Notes: generated by a model from the sequence alone, not told the origin. DNA of 14,636 bases from Planctomycetaceae bacterium (GCA_009691925.1 SIAG01000056.1:1-14636); one strand, 5' to 3'; shown: positions 1 to 7,102, numbered from the stretch's first letter. A program made the numbers and translations.

Positions 1-1
1 T

Positions 2-1114
2 CCCCACGTTCATCGGCTCGAGGAGCGGATCGCGGTCGACGGTCGGCCGATCCCCGAGGCCGATCTCCTCCGCTCGTTCGCCGCGGTCGTGCCGGCCGTC
101 GAGCGGCTCGACGCGGCCGCGCTCCGCCGTGGCACGCGCATGCCGACCTGGTTCGAGGTCGTGACGGCCGTCGCCTTCGACCACTTCGCCCGGACCAAGG
201 TCGACATCGCGGTCCTCGAGACCGGCCTGGGCGGCCGACTCGACGCCACGAACGTCTCCCGGCCGGCGGTCTCGGTGATCACGAGCATCAGCCTCGACCA
301 CATGGCGATCCTCGGCCCCACCGTCAGGCACATCGCCACGGAGAAGGCGGGGATCATCAAGCGGGGCTGCCCCGTCGTCTGCGGCGCGCGCGACCCGGCC
401 GCCCGGAAGGTGATCGTCGCCACGGCCCAGAAGCGCCGGGCACCGCTCCGACTAGTCGACCGCGACTTCACCGTCGCGCACGCCCCCGCCGCCGGCTCCA
501 CCCCGCTCGCCGGCGACACGCTTCTGCTCCGCGCCGGATCGGGAAGCGGGGCGGAGCAGGCCTATCCCCTCTCGATGGCCGGCCGTCACCAGGCCGACAA
601 TGCGGCCCTGGCGGTGATGGCGATTGGGGAGCTGCGGCGGCGCGGATTCAGGATCCCCGAGCAGGCCGTGCGGGCCGGTTTGGCGGCCGTCCATCTTCCG
701 GCGCGGATCGAGCGGATCGCCGACCGGCCGCTGGTGATCCTCGACGCGGCCCACAACGTCGCCTCGATGGAGTCGCTTGTCGAGACACTTCGACCGCTCC
801 TCGCGGCCACGGCGGCGCGTGGTGCGCCGCGGGTCCTCCTTTTCGCCGCCAGCGCCGACAAGCAGATCGAGGAGATGCTCGCCTGCTGCCGGGGGCAGTT
901 CGACCGGGTTGTTGTCACCCGCTATCTCACCAATCCCCGGGCGGCGACGACCGAGCGGCTCGTGGCGGCCTGTGCCGCAGCGGGGCTGCCCGTGCCGACG
1001 ACAGCCCAGTCACCGGCCGAGGCCCTGGCAATAGCCAAGCAGCTCGCCGGAGCCCGCGGGCTGGTTTGCATTGCGGGGAGCTTCTTCCTCGCCACCGAGA
1101 TCGGCGCGGGGTGA
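2..1114 (+). CDS. folC: Bifunctional folylpolyglutamate synthase / dihydrofolate synthase, 5' end outside the window
   Basis: This Mur-ligase-like enzyme uses ATP to add glutamate to dihydropteroate or reduced folates in the cytoplasm. The frame is open from base 2, and the first visible residues (PHVHRLEERIAVDG) match the segment of FolC that follows the P-loop, so the GTG at 89 is internal. About 60-75 N-terminal residues, including the GTNGKGS P-loop, lie outside the window; 370 codons are visible. Diagnostic motifs are ETGLGGRLDATN, then SLDHMAILGPTVRHIATEKAGIIKRG-type residues (the DH...LG.T...IA.EKAGI.K signature), GRHQADNAALA, and a C-terminal domain with PARIERI and LDAAHN. The last two replace the more usual PGR and DGAHN, a mild variation that should keep the catalytic Asp and His. 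The gene converges on the protease gene 19 bp away. Assignment is firm; the true start cannot be seen. Confidence 0.93.
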   Translation, partial: PHVHRLEERIAVDGRPIPEADLLRSFAAVVPAVERLDAAALRRGTRMPTWFEVVTAVAFDHFARTKVDIAVLETGLGGRLDATNVSRPAVSVITSISLDHMAILGPTVRHIATEKAGIIKRGCPVVCGARDPAARKVIVATAQKRRAPLRLVDRDFTVAHAPAAGSTPLAGDTLLLRAGSGSGAEQAYPLSMAGRHQADNAALAVMAIGELRRRGFRIPEQAVRAGLAAVHLPARIERIADRPLVILDAAHNVASMESLVETLRPLLAATAARGAPRVLLFAASADKQIEEMLACCRGQFDRVVVTRYLTNPRAATTERLVAACAAAGLPVPTTAQSPAEALAIAKQLAGARGLVCIAGSFFLATEIGAG

Positions 1115-1137
1115 GCGGGAGGGCGGGAACCGCTCAC
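1111..1137. terminator. Inverted repeat spanning both convergent stop codons (possible bidirectional terminator)
   Basis: GTGAGCGG at 1111-1118 and CCGCTCAC at 1130-1137 are exact reverse complements separated by 11 bases. The TGA of folC (1112-1114) is in the left arm and the TGA of the protease gene (1134-1136 on the minus strand) is in the right arm. The hairpin has no U-tract on either side, so an intrinsic terminator is only inferred from position and symmetry. A purely stabilising RNA hairpin or chance are alternatives. Confidence 0.5.
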
Positions 1138-2546
1138 TCCCGCGCTTCGGCCAGCACGCGCCGGGCGCCGATCGCCGCCACGGCGCGGCCGAGGACCGGG
1201 TCGACATGGCGGGGCCAGAGAGCCGATGATCCCGGATCCGCGTCGCCAGCCACCGCTTCCGATTCGATGGCGCTCGCCGCCGGGTGCCTGGGGACAGCGT
1301 CGCGGCGCAGCCGCCAGTCGCGCACCACCTCGAGCGTGCCGCCGGTCGGGTCGATCTCATATCCCCGTTCGGGCACCACGCCCCAGTCCTCCGACTCGGC
1401 GTCGTGCGGTCGGCGATGGATAGGGGCGAGGTTCGGGCGGAGGTATTCGGCCGTCGTCAGCCGGAGGGCATGCCGACCATCGGAGAGCGGCACGGCGGTC
1501 TGCACCGTTCCCTTGCCGAACGTCCGACTCCCGACGACGACCGCCCGACCGTTGTCCTGCAGGCAGGCGGCGACGATCTCGGCGACGCTCGCCGTCAGGC
1601 CGTCAACGATGACCACCATCGGCACCCCCGACAGGACCGCCCCGGGGGTTGCCCGTCGGACGTCGAACTGTTCGGTGGTGGCGGGCACCGGCCGGGTGCC
1701 GGCGGCGGGGCGACGACGCAGCGACACGATCACCCCTTCCTCGAGAAACCGGTCGCAGACATCGATCGCGGCGTCGGGCAGCCCGCCGGGATTGCCGCGG
1801 AGGTCGAGGATCAGCCCCGAAGGCTGGCCCGCCGCGGAGATCTCCGTCAGCGCCCGATCGAGATCGTCGAGGGTGTGGGGCGAGAACCGGGAGAGACGAA
1901 TCAGCGCCACGCCATCCTCCCCCTCGACAAACCAGTCCCACGATCCGTCAGCCCGGCGACGGTCACCGCAGACCGTCTCGGATCGAAGCATCGCCCGCTC
2001 GATCGACACGCTCCTGGTGGCCGCAAGGTGCCCCGCCTCGTCGCTCGCTTCGGAGGGATCGCCTTCGGGGGGAGCGACCTCGATCACCACCCGGCTGCCG
2101 ATGGGGCCACGGAGCTTCGACACGGCATCCTTGAGCCGCATCCCCTCGGTAGCGATCCCGTCGATCGCCACGATCCGGTCTCCGGCCGCGATCCCGGCCC
2201 GCCATGCCGGTGAACTGACCAGCGGCGTGATCACCGTCGGGAGCCTGCCGCGCCCCTCGGCGACGAGCTCCAAGCCGACCCCGGTGAACTCCGCTGCCGC
2301 CTCGGGAGGGGCCCCGCGCAGTGGGTCGACCGCTTCGAAGGAGGAGTGTTCGTCGAGACGGGCGAACATCCCCTCCATGGCGGCGTGGAAGAGGGCCTCG
2401 TCTTCGACCGGCTCCAGAGCCATCCGGCCGACATGACCGGTCACCTCCCCGTAGAGCCGCGTCCGGCCGCCACGTTCGCGCGCCGCCCATGCCAGCAGGC
2501 AGGCGACGGCAATCAGACAAAGAAGAACGAGATTGCGTTTCGGCAT
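1134..2546 (-). CDS. S41 family C-terminal processing (tail-specific) protease with PDZ domain
   Basis: This is a 470-residue serine protease of the CtpA/Tsp family, which cuts proteins near their C-termini, usually in the periplasm. Residues 5-22 form a hydrophobic N-terminal segment after MPKRN, a signal or membrane anchor. A helical stretch (about 45-70) precedes a PDZ domain (about 88-160, with GVGLEL, PAWRAGIAAGDRIVAIDG). The protease core follows: LILDLRGNPGG near 245-255, the catalytic Ser320 in LTASVAEI, and Lys345 in RTFGKGTVQ. The Ser-Lys spacing of 25 residues equals that of E. coli Tsp, so the dyad looks intact. About 85 residues after the core are less conserved. The ATG has no clear Shine-Dalgarno sequence; it lies 42 bp downstream of the glgC stop, so co-transcription and translation following glgC are plausible. 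The substrate cannot be read from the sequence. Confidence 0.9.
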   Translation of the reverse strand: MPKRNLVLLCLIAVACLLAWAARERGGRTRLYGEVTGHVGRMALEPVEDEALFHAAMEGMFARLDEHSSFEAVDPLRGAPPEAAAEFTGVGLELVAEGRGRLPTVITPLVSSPAWRAGIAAGDRIVAIDGIATEGMRLKDAVSKLRGPIGSRVVIEVAPPEGDPSEASDEAGHLAATRSVSIERAMLRSETVCGDRRRADGSWDWFVEGEDGVALIRLSRFSPHTLDDLDRALTEISAAGQPSGLILDLRGNPGGLPDAAIDVCDRFLEEGVIVSLRRRPAAGTRPVPATTEQFDVRRATPGAVLSGVPMVVIVDGLTASVAEIVAACLQDNGRAVVVGSRTFGKGTVQTAVPLSDGRHALRLTTAEYLRPNLAPIHRRPHDAESEDWGVVPERGYEIDPTGGTLEVVRDWRLRRDAVPRHPAASAIESEAVAGDADPGSSALWPRHVDPVLGRAVAAIGARRVLAEARE

Positions 2547-2588
2547 TGGGGGGACGCGGCACGGGGCGGGGAGGATCGAAACAGTGTT

Positions 2589-3926
2589 CTAAAGACTCGA
2601 GGCGGCGCGGGAGCGAGGGCCGGTTGCGACAGGGGAGGAGTTGATGGCCCGGGCCCCCGGGAACTGGGCGTCGGTGGGGAAATGATGCCCCTTCGGCACT
2701 ACGGTCACCCCTCCGGCGGAGATCGTCAAGCCCATCGCGGCGTCGGCCACCGGATCGAAGCCGATCGTCATGCCGGCAGGGATCCGCACTCCCTTGTCGA
2801 CGATGGTGCGACGGAGGCGGGCATGCCGGCCGACATCGACCCCTTCCATGAGGATGCTCTCCTCGATCCGGGCGAAGCTGTGGACGCGCACCCCGGGGCC
2901 GAGAATCGATCGCCATGCCCTTCCCCCGGAGAGGATCGCCCCCGGACAGACGAGGCTGTCGGTGGCTTCCCCCCGGCGTCCGCCGGGAGCGGAATCGGCG
3001 AACACGAACTTCGGCGGTGGGTAAGCGGCCGGGAGCGTGCGGACAGGCCACAGCTCGTCGTAGAGATTGAGCTGCGGATCGACGGCGACGAGATCGAGGT
3101 TGGCCTCGAAGTAGGCGTCGATCGTCCCCACATCCCGCCAGTAGGCATCGGCTTTGCGGTTCTCGTCGCGGAACGGATAGGCGTGGACGGCATGACTGCG
3201 GACCACCGCCGGAAGGATGTCATGGCCGAAGTCGTGCCGGCTGGAAGCGGCATGATCGGCGCGCAACTGCTCGAGGAGGAAGGGCCAGGAGAAACAGTAG
3301 ATCCCCATCGATGCCAGGCACATTCCGGGCTGGCCGGGAAGCTCCGGTGGCTGCGGCGACTTCTCGCGGAACTCGAGGACCCGCGAGGAGGCATCGACTC
3401 GCATCGTCCCAAACTCTCCCGCCGCGCCGACCGGCACGGGGAGCGTCGCGACGGTGACATCCGCACCGGTGTCGTCGTGGGCGGCCACAAGCGCGCGATA
3501 GTCCATCTTGTAGACATGGTCGCCGGCGAGGACGACGACGAGTCGCGGCGCGGCCATCTCGAGGGAGTAGATGTTTTGGAAAACCGCATCGGCGGTGCCG
3601 AGATACCAACTCTCGTCGACGCGTTGCTGCGGCGGGAGAATGTCGAGGAACTCGCCGAGGTCACGACAGAAATAGCGGTGCCAACCGAGCATGAGGTGCC
3701 GATCGAGGCTCACGGCCTTGTATTGCGTGAGCACCTGCACCCGACGCAACCCGCTGTTGACGCAGTTGGAGAGGGCGAAGTCGACGATCCGGTAGGCGCC
3801 GCCGAAGGGGACGGCTGGCTTGGCCCGGTCGCGGGTGAGAGGATCGAGTCGGGCCCCCTTCCCCCCAGCCAGGATGACGGCGACGACATCCCGCAGCGAC
3901 GTCGGATCGGAAGTGGACGGACGCAT
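2589..3926 (-). CDS. glgC: Glucose-1-phosphate adenylyltransferase (ADP-glucose pyrophosphorylase)
   Basis: GlgC makes ADP-glucose from glucose-1-phosphate and ATP, the committed step of bacterial glycogen synthesis, in the cytoplasm. The 445-residue product has the nucleotidyltransferase fold at the N-terminus: GGKGARLDPLT at 21-31, KPAVPFGGAYRIVDF at about 36-50, SNCVNSG at 53-59, AGDHVYKMDY at 134-143, EFREKS at 185-190 (sugar-phosphate Lys189), GMCLASMGIY at 201-210, and WRDVGTIDAYFEANLDL at 263-279. The rest, with VCPGAILSGG, SILGPGVRVHSFARIEESILM and TIVDKGVRIPAG, is a left-handed beta-helix domain as expected. Length is near the bacterial norm (about 420-440), with a short low-complexity tail after residue 425. 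The ATG follows an AGAAGG ribosome site by 8 bases. It sits upstream of the protease gene and near two phosphohexomutase genes, one of which could supply its substrate. Confidence 0.95.
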   Translation of the reverse strand: MRPSTSDPTSLRDVVAVILAGGKGARLDPLTRDRAKPAVPFGGAYRIVDFALSNCVNSGLRRVQVLTQYKAVSLDRHLMLGWHRYFCRDLGEFLDILPPQQRVDESWYLGTADAVFQNIYSLEMAAPRLVVVLAGDHVYKMDYRALVAAHDDTGADVTVATLPVPVGAAGEFGTMRVDASSRVLEFREKSPQPPELPGQPGMCLASMGIYCFSWPFLLEQLRADHAASSRHDFGHDILPAVVRSHAVHAYPFRDENRKADAYWRDVGTIDAYFEANLDLVAVDPQLNLYDELWPVRTLPAAYPPPKFVFADSAPGGRRGEATDSLVCPGAILSGGRAWRSILGPGVRVHSFARIEESILMEGVDVGRHARLRRTIVDKGVRIPAGMTIGFDPVADAAMGLTISAGGVTVVPKGHHFPTDAQFPGARAINSSPVATGPRSRAASSL

Positions 3927-3934
3927 CGCATGAC

Positions 3935-3940
3935 CCTTCT
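3935..3940 (-). promoter_or_regulatory. Shine-Dalgarno site of glgC
   Basis: AGAAGG on the minus strand lies 8 bases before the ATG at 3926. It is one of the better ribosome sites in the window and supports that start over any other in-frame codon. Confidence 0.65.
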
Positions 3941-3961
3941 GCCGGTTCTGGGGTAGTTGTC

Positions 3962-3967
3962 AATATA
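3962..3967 (-). promoter_or_regulatory. Candidate -10 element for glgC
   Basis: TATATT on the minus strand matches the TATAAT consensus at five of six bases, in an AT-rich island of an otherwise GC-rich gap. Transcription would start about 7 bases downstream, giving a leader of roughly 30 bases that includes the AGAAGG ribosome site. No good -35 hexamer is seen at 16-19 bp. A TTGACA at 3963-3958 overlaps it but has no matching -10 box downstream. Confidence 0.3.
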
Positions 3968-4174
3968 CGTTCCCTCCCCCGAGGCAGCGAAAATGCCCGG
4001 GCGAACCGACGCTGTCAGTCGCCGTCCGCGGGCCTCGGCCTTTCGCCATTCCTCCCCCCCAGCCCAGCCCCCCAGACCAGGAAGGGGCCGTGCCCGCTGC
4101 AGAGGGCGCGGCGGCATGGGCCGGAAGCGGTCTGGCTTGTCGGCCCGGGGGCTTCTACAGTCTGCCGCCCGCAG

Positions 4175-4187
4175 TTGGCCGTGCCAA
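4175..4187. promoter_or_regulatory. Palindrome TTGGC-CGT-GCCAA, possible operator
   Basis: Two perfect 5-bp half sites are separated by 3 bases, about 95 bp upstream of the LysM start. The geometry suits a dimeric helix-turn-helix regulator, but no regulator gene is in the window and a 10-base match can occur by chance. Confidence 0.25.
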
Positions 4188-4221
4188 AAGTTATCCCCGA
4201 CCGAACCTTCTGCGGGGCTCT

Positions 4222-4230
4222 TTATCCACA
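4222..4230 (+). promoter_or_regulatory. Perfect DnaA-box match TTATCCACA
   Basis: The nine bases equal the strict E. coli-type DnaA box. A second, weaker copy (TTATCCCCG, two mismatches) in the same orientation starts 31 bp upstream at 4191. The site lies 52 bp before the LysM gene. There is no dnaA, dnaN or clear AT-rich unwinding element here, so it would be a regulatory or titration site rather than an origin, if it is real. Confidence 0.35.
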
Positions 4231-4282
4231 GCCCGCTGGCGGAGTGGCGGAAGCTCGACGCACCCCCCTGTGAAAGACAGCC

Positions 4283-5497
4283 ATGGCACGTACCTCGACC
4301 TCGCGCCGCCGCGAACGTGATACCGAACCGATGGACTCCCTCAAGCCGCTGATCGTGCTCGGACTCCTGGGCACGATCATGTACGGGGCCTATTCGGTCG
4401 TGCAGAAGGGCCCCGCCACCACCCCGGCCGGGAGCGTGTCCGAGGCCCCCGGCGCCGTTTTCTCTCCTCCGGAGATCTCGCTGCCGCGCGACCCGACCGC
4501 GATCGGGGTCGGGTCCCCCCATCCGCTCGCCGGTGCCGAACCGCTCCAGGCCGCGGCGGTCCCTCCAGGCACGGCGATGACGCCCCCTCTCCTGGCGCCC
4601 CCTGCCGGAGGCGCTCGGGCGGGGACCCCGCCAGCCCTGTTCCCGCCCCCCATGGATCTCCCCCCCCAGGCCGGGGCGATCGAGCCGCTCGCGGTGGCCG
4701 CGGCCGCCAGCGTGCTCCCCCTCAACGCCCCCCCTCCGCCGTCGTCGCTTCCCCCGCTGGTCGTCCCGCCACCTGCCCGTGGTGCCCCCTCGGCGGCCTT
4801 CACGTCGGCCTGGACCGACGCCCACGAAATGCTCGCCGCCGGGCGATACGCCGAGGCGCTCTCCGTCCTCTCGCTGTGGCATGACGACGCCTCCCTCGGC
4901 CTTGAGGAGAGCCAGCGCCTCGAAGATCTCCTCGGGCAGCTTGCCGGCACGGTTATCTATTCCCAAAAGGATCTGCTCCTCCCCCCCCATATCGTCGCCC
5001 CGGGCGACACGCTCCCCTCGATCGCCGCCCCGCTCCAGGTGCCGTGGCAACTGCTCGCCAAAATCAACGGCGTGAGCGATCCGTCGCAACTGCTGCAGGG
5101 GGAACATCTCAAGCTGGTGCGTGGCCCGTTCGACGCGGTGATCAGCGTCTCGCGCCGACGGATGAGCCTCCAGGTCGGGGGGAACTACGCCGGCAGCTTT
5201 CCGGTCGTTCTCGGTCGGCAGATCTCTAACCGCGTCGGCCAGTCGGTCGCCATGATCGACATCCGCCGGCCAGGCGGCGGCGCGGAGTCTGCCGGGATCG
5301 CCGCCCAGGTGGCCTATGCGCCGTCGGCCGGACCGAAGTCGATCATCCTCGGCGAGGGCCTGGCGATCGAAGGGGTAGAGGACCCGAGTCTCGTCAGCGA
5401 CAGCGCTTCGGCGTCGAGCGTGATCGTGTCGCTGCGCGATCTCGAGGACATTGCCGACATCCTCGGACCGGGATCACAGGTGCTGGTCCGGAAGTGA
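4283..5497 (+). CDS. Membrane-anchored LysM protein with degenerate L,D-transpeptidase-like (YkuD) C-terminus
   Basis: The product has 404 residues. A short basic N-terminus precedes one membrane segment (about 20-40), then a long Pro/Ala-rich linker (about 43-172) suited to spanning the envelope, a helical TPR-like stretch (about 173-225), a LysM domain (about 235-280, HIVAPGDTLPSIA ... LAKINGVSDPSQLLQGEHLKL) that should bind peptidoglycan, and a C-terminal part (281-404). That part begins like YkuD domains (VISVSRRRMSLQVGG, SFPVVLGR) and ends like them (RDLEDIADILGPGSQVLV). The catalytic HG...SHGC.R region is replaced by EG and SASASSVIVSL, and the whole protein has no cysteine, so transpeptidase activity is not expected. 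I chose the ATG at 4283 because GAAAG lies 7 bases before it. The ATG at 4331 (MDSLKPLIV) is an alternative that would remove the basic leader. A structural or regulatory wall role is inference. Confidence 0.8.
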   Translation: MARTSTSRRRERDTEPMDSLKPLIVLGLLGTIMYGAYSVVQKGPATTPAGSVSEAPGAVFSPPEISLPRDPTAIGVGSPHPLAGAEPLQAAAVPPGTAMTPPLLAPPAGGARAGTPPALFPPPMDLPPQAGAIEPLAVAAAASVLPLNAPPPPSSLPPLVVPPPARGAPSAAFTSAWTDAHEMLAAGRYAEALSVLSLWHDDASLGLEESQRLEDLLGQLAGTVIYSQKDLLLPPHIVAPGDTLPSIAAPLQVPWQLLAKINGVSDPSQLLQGEHLKLVRGPFDAVISVSRRRMSLQVGGNYAGSFPVVLGRQISNRVGQSVAMIDIRRPGGGAESAGIAAQVAYAPSAGPKSIILGEGLAIEGVEDPSLVSDSASASSVIVSLRDLEDIADILGPGSQVLVRK

Positions 5498-5522
5498 GGC
5501 CGGTCACCTGAGGCCGGTCACC
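5495..5522 (+). repeat. Perfect 14-bp tandem duplication over the LysM gene stop codon
   Basis: TGAGGCCGGTCACC occurs twice with no spacer, at 5495-5508 and 5509-5522. The first copy begins with the stop codon of the LysM gene and the second brings a spare TGA. It looks like a recent slippage duplication in the 56-bp convergent gap before the glmM stop. Confidence 0.8.
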
Positions 5523-5553
5523 CTGCGCCACCGCGGTCGCCAATCGCCTTCGA

Positions 5554-6936
5554 TCATGCTCGGGGGGAAGGTTCGTGGGGGCCGGCGATCACCCGTCGCG
5601 CCGTCGCGATTGCCGCGGCAACCGCCGTCGAGCTCGTCGCCTCGGCGACGATCCGCACGATCGGTTCGGTGTTGCTCGCGCGCACCAGGAGCCAGCCCCC
5701 CGGCCAATCCAGCCGCAGGCCGTCGAGCCGGTCGGCCCGCGCCTCCGGGAAGGCCGCGGCGACACGGTCGATCGCCGCGGCGAGCGCGGGGCCGCTCGTC
5801 TCCAGGGCCAGATCGATCTTCGCCTTCTCCATGACGAGCGTCGGGAGGCGGCTGGCGAGCACGTCGATCGGCGTCACGGCGTCGCCGCGGCACATCGAGT
5901 CGAGGACGAGGGCCATCGAGACGGCGCTGTCGCGGACGAAAACGACGCGGGGATGGATGACGCCGCCGTTCCCCTCGCCACCGATGACGGCCCCGGCGGC
6001 GAGCATCCGATCGACGACATTCGCCTCGCCGACGGCGGAGACATGGCAGGGGACGCCGTGCCGGGCCGCGATCTCCCCGGTCATGCCGCTGGTCGAGCAG
6101 TTGACGACTACCGGCCCGGCCGTTCGCGCGAGGACATTCCCCACGGCGAGGGCGAGCGTGCACTCCTCGCCGATGTACCGGCCGGCGGCGGTGGCGATCG
6201 CGAGCCGGTCGGCATCGGGATCCTGGAAGAACCCGATCGCGGCACCGCAGGCCCCGATCCGCGGCAGCCAGTCGGCGAGGTTCTCAGCCGTCGGCTCGGG
6301 GCGGTGCTCGAAGAGGCCGTCGGGAGTCCCCCCTGCGACGACGACCTCGCACCCGAGGGCCTCCAGGAGCGGCAGGCCGACCCGGCTGCCGGCGCCGTGG
6401 CCACAGTCGAGCCAGACCTTGACGCGGTGCTTGCGGATCGCCTCAACGTCGACGGTGGCGAGGACGAGCCCGACGTGCGCCGCCGTGCCGTCGACCTCGC
6501 GGCGCGTGCCGGGGGAGGGAGCGGGGGCGCGGGGGGTGTCGCCGGCATGGAAGCGCTCGAGGATCGGCCGGCCGGCGGCGGCGGGGAGCACGCGGCCCTC
6601 GGCCGAGAACAGCTTGAGACCGTTGTAGGGGGCGGGATTGTGGCTGGCGGAGATCTGTAGCCCGCCGGCGGCACGCTCGTCACGGACGACGATTCCCACC
6701 GTCGGGGTCGCCGCGATTCCGGCATCGATGACGTCGCGCCCGTCGGCCAGCAGCGCCAGCGTGATCGCCTCGGCAAACATCCCTCCGTGCGCACGGCCGT
6801 CACGACCGAGGACGATCGGCCCCGGCGGCAGCTGATCGACAAAGGCCCGCGCGTAGCGAACCGCCACCTCCGGGGTGAGCGAGCCACCGACGATCCCACG
6901 GAGACCGGAAACGCTGACGATAAGTGTGTCGGTCAC
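5554..6936 (-). CDS. glmM: Phosphoglucosamine mutase / phosphomannomutase family protein, archaeal-type motifs
   Basis: An alpha-D-phosphohexomutase, probably interconverting GlcN-6-P and GlcN-1-P for UDP-GlcNAc and peptidoglycan or envelope sugars. From the GTG at 6936 it has 460 residues, close to GlmM length (about 445-450). Motifs in order: SVSGLRGIVGGSLTPE at the N-terminus, ISASHNP with phosphoserine Ser98, the metal loop DPDADR at about 239-244, the sugar loop GGEGNGG at about 319-325, and the phosphate loop RASNTEP at about 419-425. GGEGNGG and SNTEP resemble archaeal mutases more than E. coli GlmM (GGEQSGH, RPSGTEP), so substrate choice among GlcN-, Man- and Glc-phosphates is not certain. 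The frame is open upstream to 7062, but the added 42 residues have no family counterpart and run into the divergent control region; a GGAG site 5 bases before the GTG supports the shorter form. Confidence 0.85.
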   Translation of the reverse strand: MTDTLIVSVSGLRGIVGGSLTPEVAVRYARAFVDQLPPGPIVLGRDGRAHGGMFAEAITLALLADGRDVIDAGIAATPTVGIVVRDERAAGGLQISASHNPAPYNGLKLFSAEGRVLPAAAGRPILERFHAGDTPRAPAPSPGTRREVDGTAAHVGLVLATVDVEAIRKHRVKVWLDCGHGAGSRVGLPLLEALGCEVVVAGGTPDGLFEHRPEPTAENLADWLPRIGACGAAIGFFQDPDADRLAIATAAGRYIGEECTLALAVGNVLARTAGPVVVNCSTSGMTGEIAARHGVPCHVSAVGEANVVDRMLAAGAVIGGEGNGGVIHPRVVFVRDSAVSMALVLDSMCRGDAVTPIDVLASRLPTLVMEKAKIDLALETSGPALAAAIDRVAAAFPEARADRLDGLRLDWPGGWLLVRASNTEPIVRIVAEATSSTAVAAAIATARRVIAGPHEPSPRA

Positions 6937-6941
6937 GGAAA

Positions 6942-6945
6942 CTCC
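6942..6945 (-). promoter_or_regulatory. Ribosome site deciding the GTG start of glmM
   Basis: GGAG on the minus strand, 5 bases before the GTG at 6936. It and the onset of family similarity right after this codon (TDTLIVSVSGLRGIVG) argue against the longer open frame that begins at 7062. Confidence 0.55.
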
Positions 6946-7035
6946 GGGGATGGGGCGCACGGGGAATGGTCGCTGGCCGGCGACGCTTGAAAGGCCGGAG
7001 ATGATTCGGCCGGTGCCTTCAAAAGCGGCCAGCAG

Positions 7036-7041
7036 TATAAA
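7036..7041 (+). promoter_or_regulatory. Candidate -10 element for the phospho-sugar mutase gene
   Basis: TATAAA lies 61 bp before the ATG at 7103, in the 166-bp region between two divergent mutase genes. It matches TATAAT at five of six bases. No good -35 hexamer is present 16-18 bp upstream. Three copies of GGCCGG (6975, 6993, 7008) lie just upstream, but such strings are expected in GC-rich DNA. Confidence 0.3.
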
Positions 7042-7102
7042 AGGTGTTCCACGCTCCCCCAATCATTCCTCGACCCCATCCGCCCCGGAGCCCCCGCCAG
7101 CC

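Larger units (their letters stand above)
3927..4282. other. Divergent intergenic region between glgC and the LysM gene
   Basis: These 356 bases carry no gene I can support. The glgC control signals lie at the left. The right third holds a 13-bp palindrome (4175-4187), a near DnaA box (4191-4199) and a perfect DnaA-box match (4222-4230). Open frames crossing the region have no family signature and no convincing ribosome site. No clear -10/-35 pair was found for the LysM gene. Confidence 0.6.

Noticed and set aside
2346..3956. 536-codon open frame on the plus strand opposite glgC
   Set aside because: No recognisable domain and low-complexity charged composition; glgC on the other strand has all its family motifs. 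It is a GC-driven antisense shadow.
4175..4230. Replication origin suggested by the DnaA-box match
   Set aside because: Only one exact box and one weak box are present, with no AT-rich unwinding region and no dnaA, dnaN, gyrB or parAB nearby.
4236..4282. tRNA-Leu-like string: GGAGTGGCGGAAGCTCGACGC followed by a small CTGT/ACAG hairpin
   Set aside because: It resembles the 5' part and D-arm of a leucine tRNA, but there is no proper anticodon loop, no T-arm (GGTTCGA...) and no matching acceptor 3' strand; the sequence runs straight into the LysM coding region.
4660..4988. Runs of seven or eight C in the LysM gene (4660-4667, 4728-4734, 4981-4988) as possible phase-variation tracts
   Set aside because: They fall on proline codons, and a similar C8 run occurs in the permease gene (10821-10828), so they look like ordinary codon use in GC-rich DNA. 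Nothing shows a frame change.
3710..5107. 465-codon minus-strand open frame covering the glgC start, the gap and half of the LysM gene
   Set aside because: It joins the out-of-frame shadow of the LysM gene with a shadow of the glgC N-terminus; Gly/Arg-rich with no family signature.
6937..7062. 42-codon N-terminal extension of the glmM-type gene
   Set aside because: The extra residues have no counterpart in the family, the GTG at 6936 has a good ribosome site, and the stretch overlaps the divergent gene's candidate promoter.
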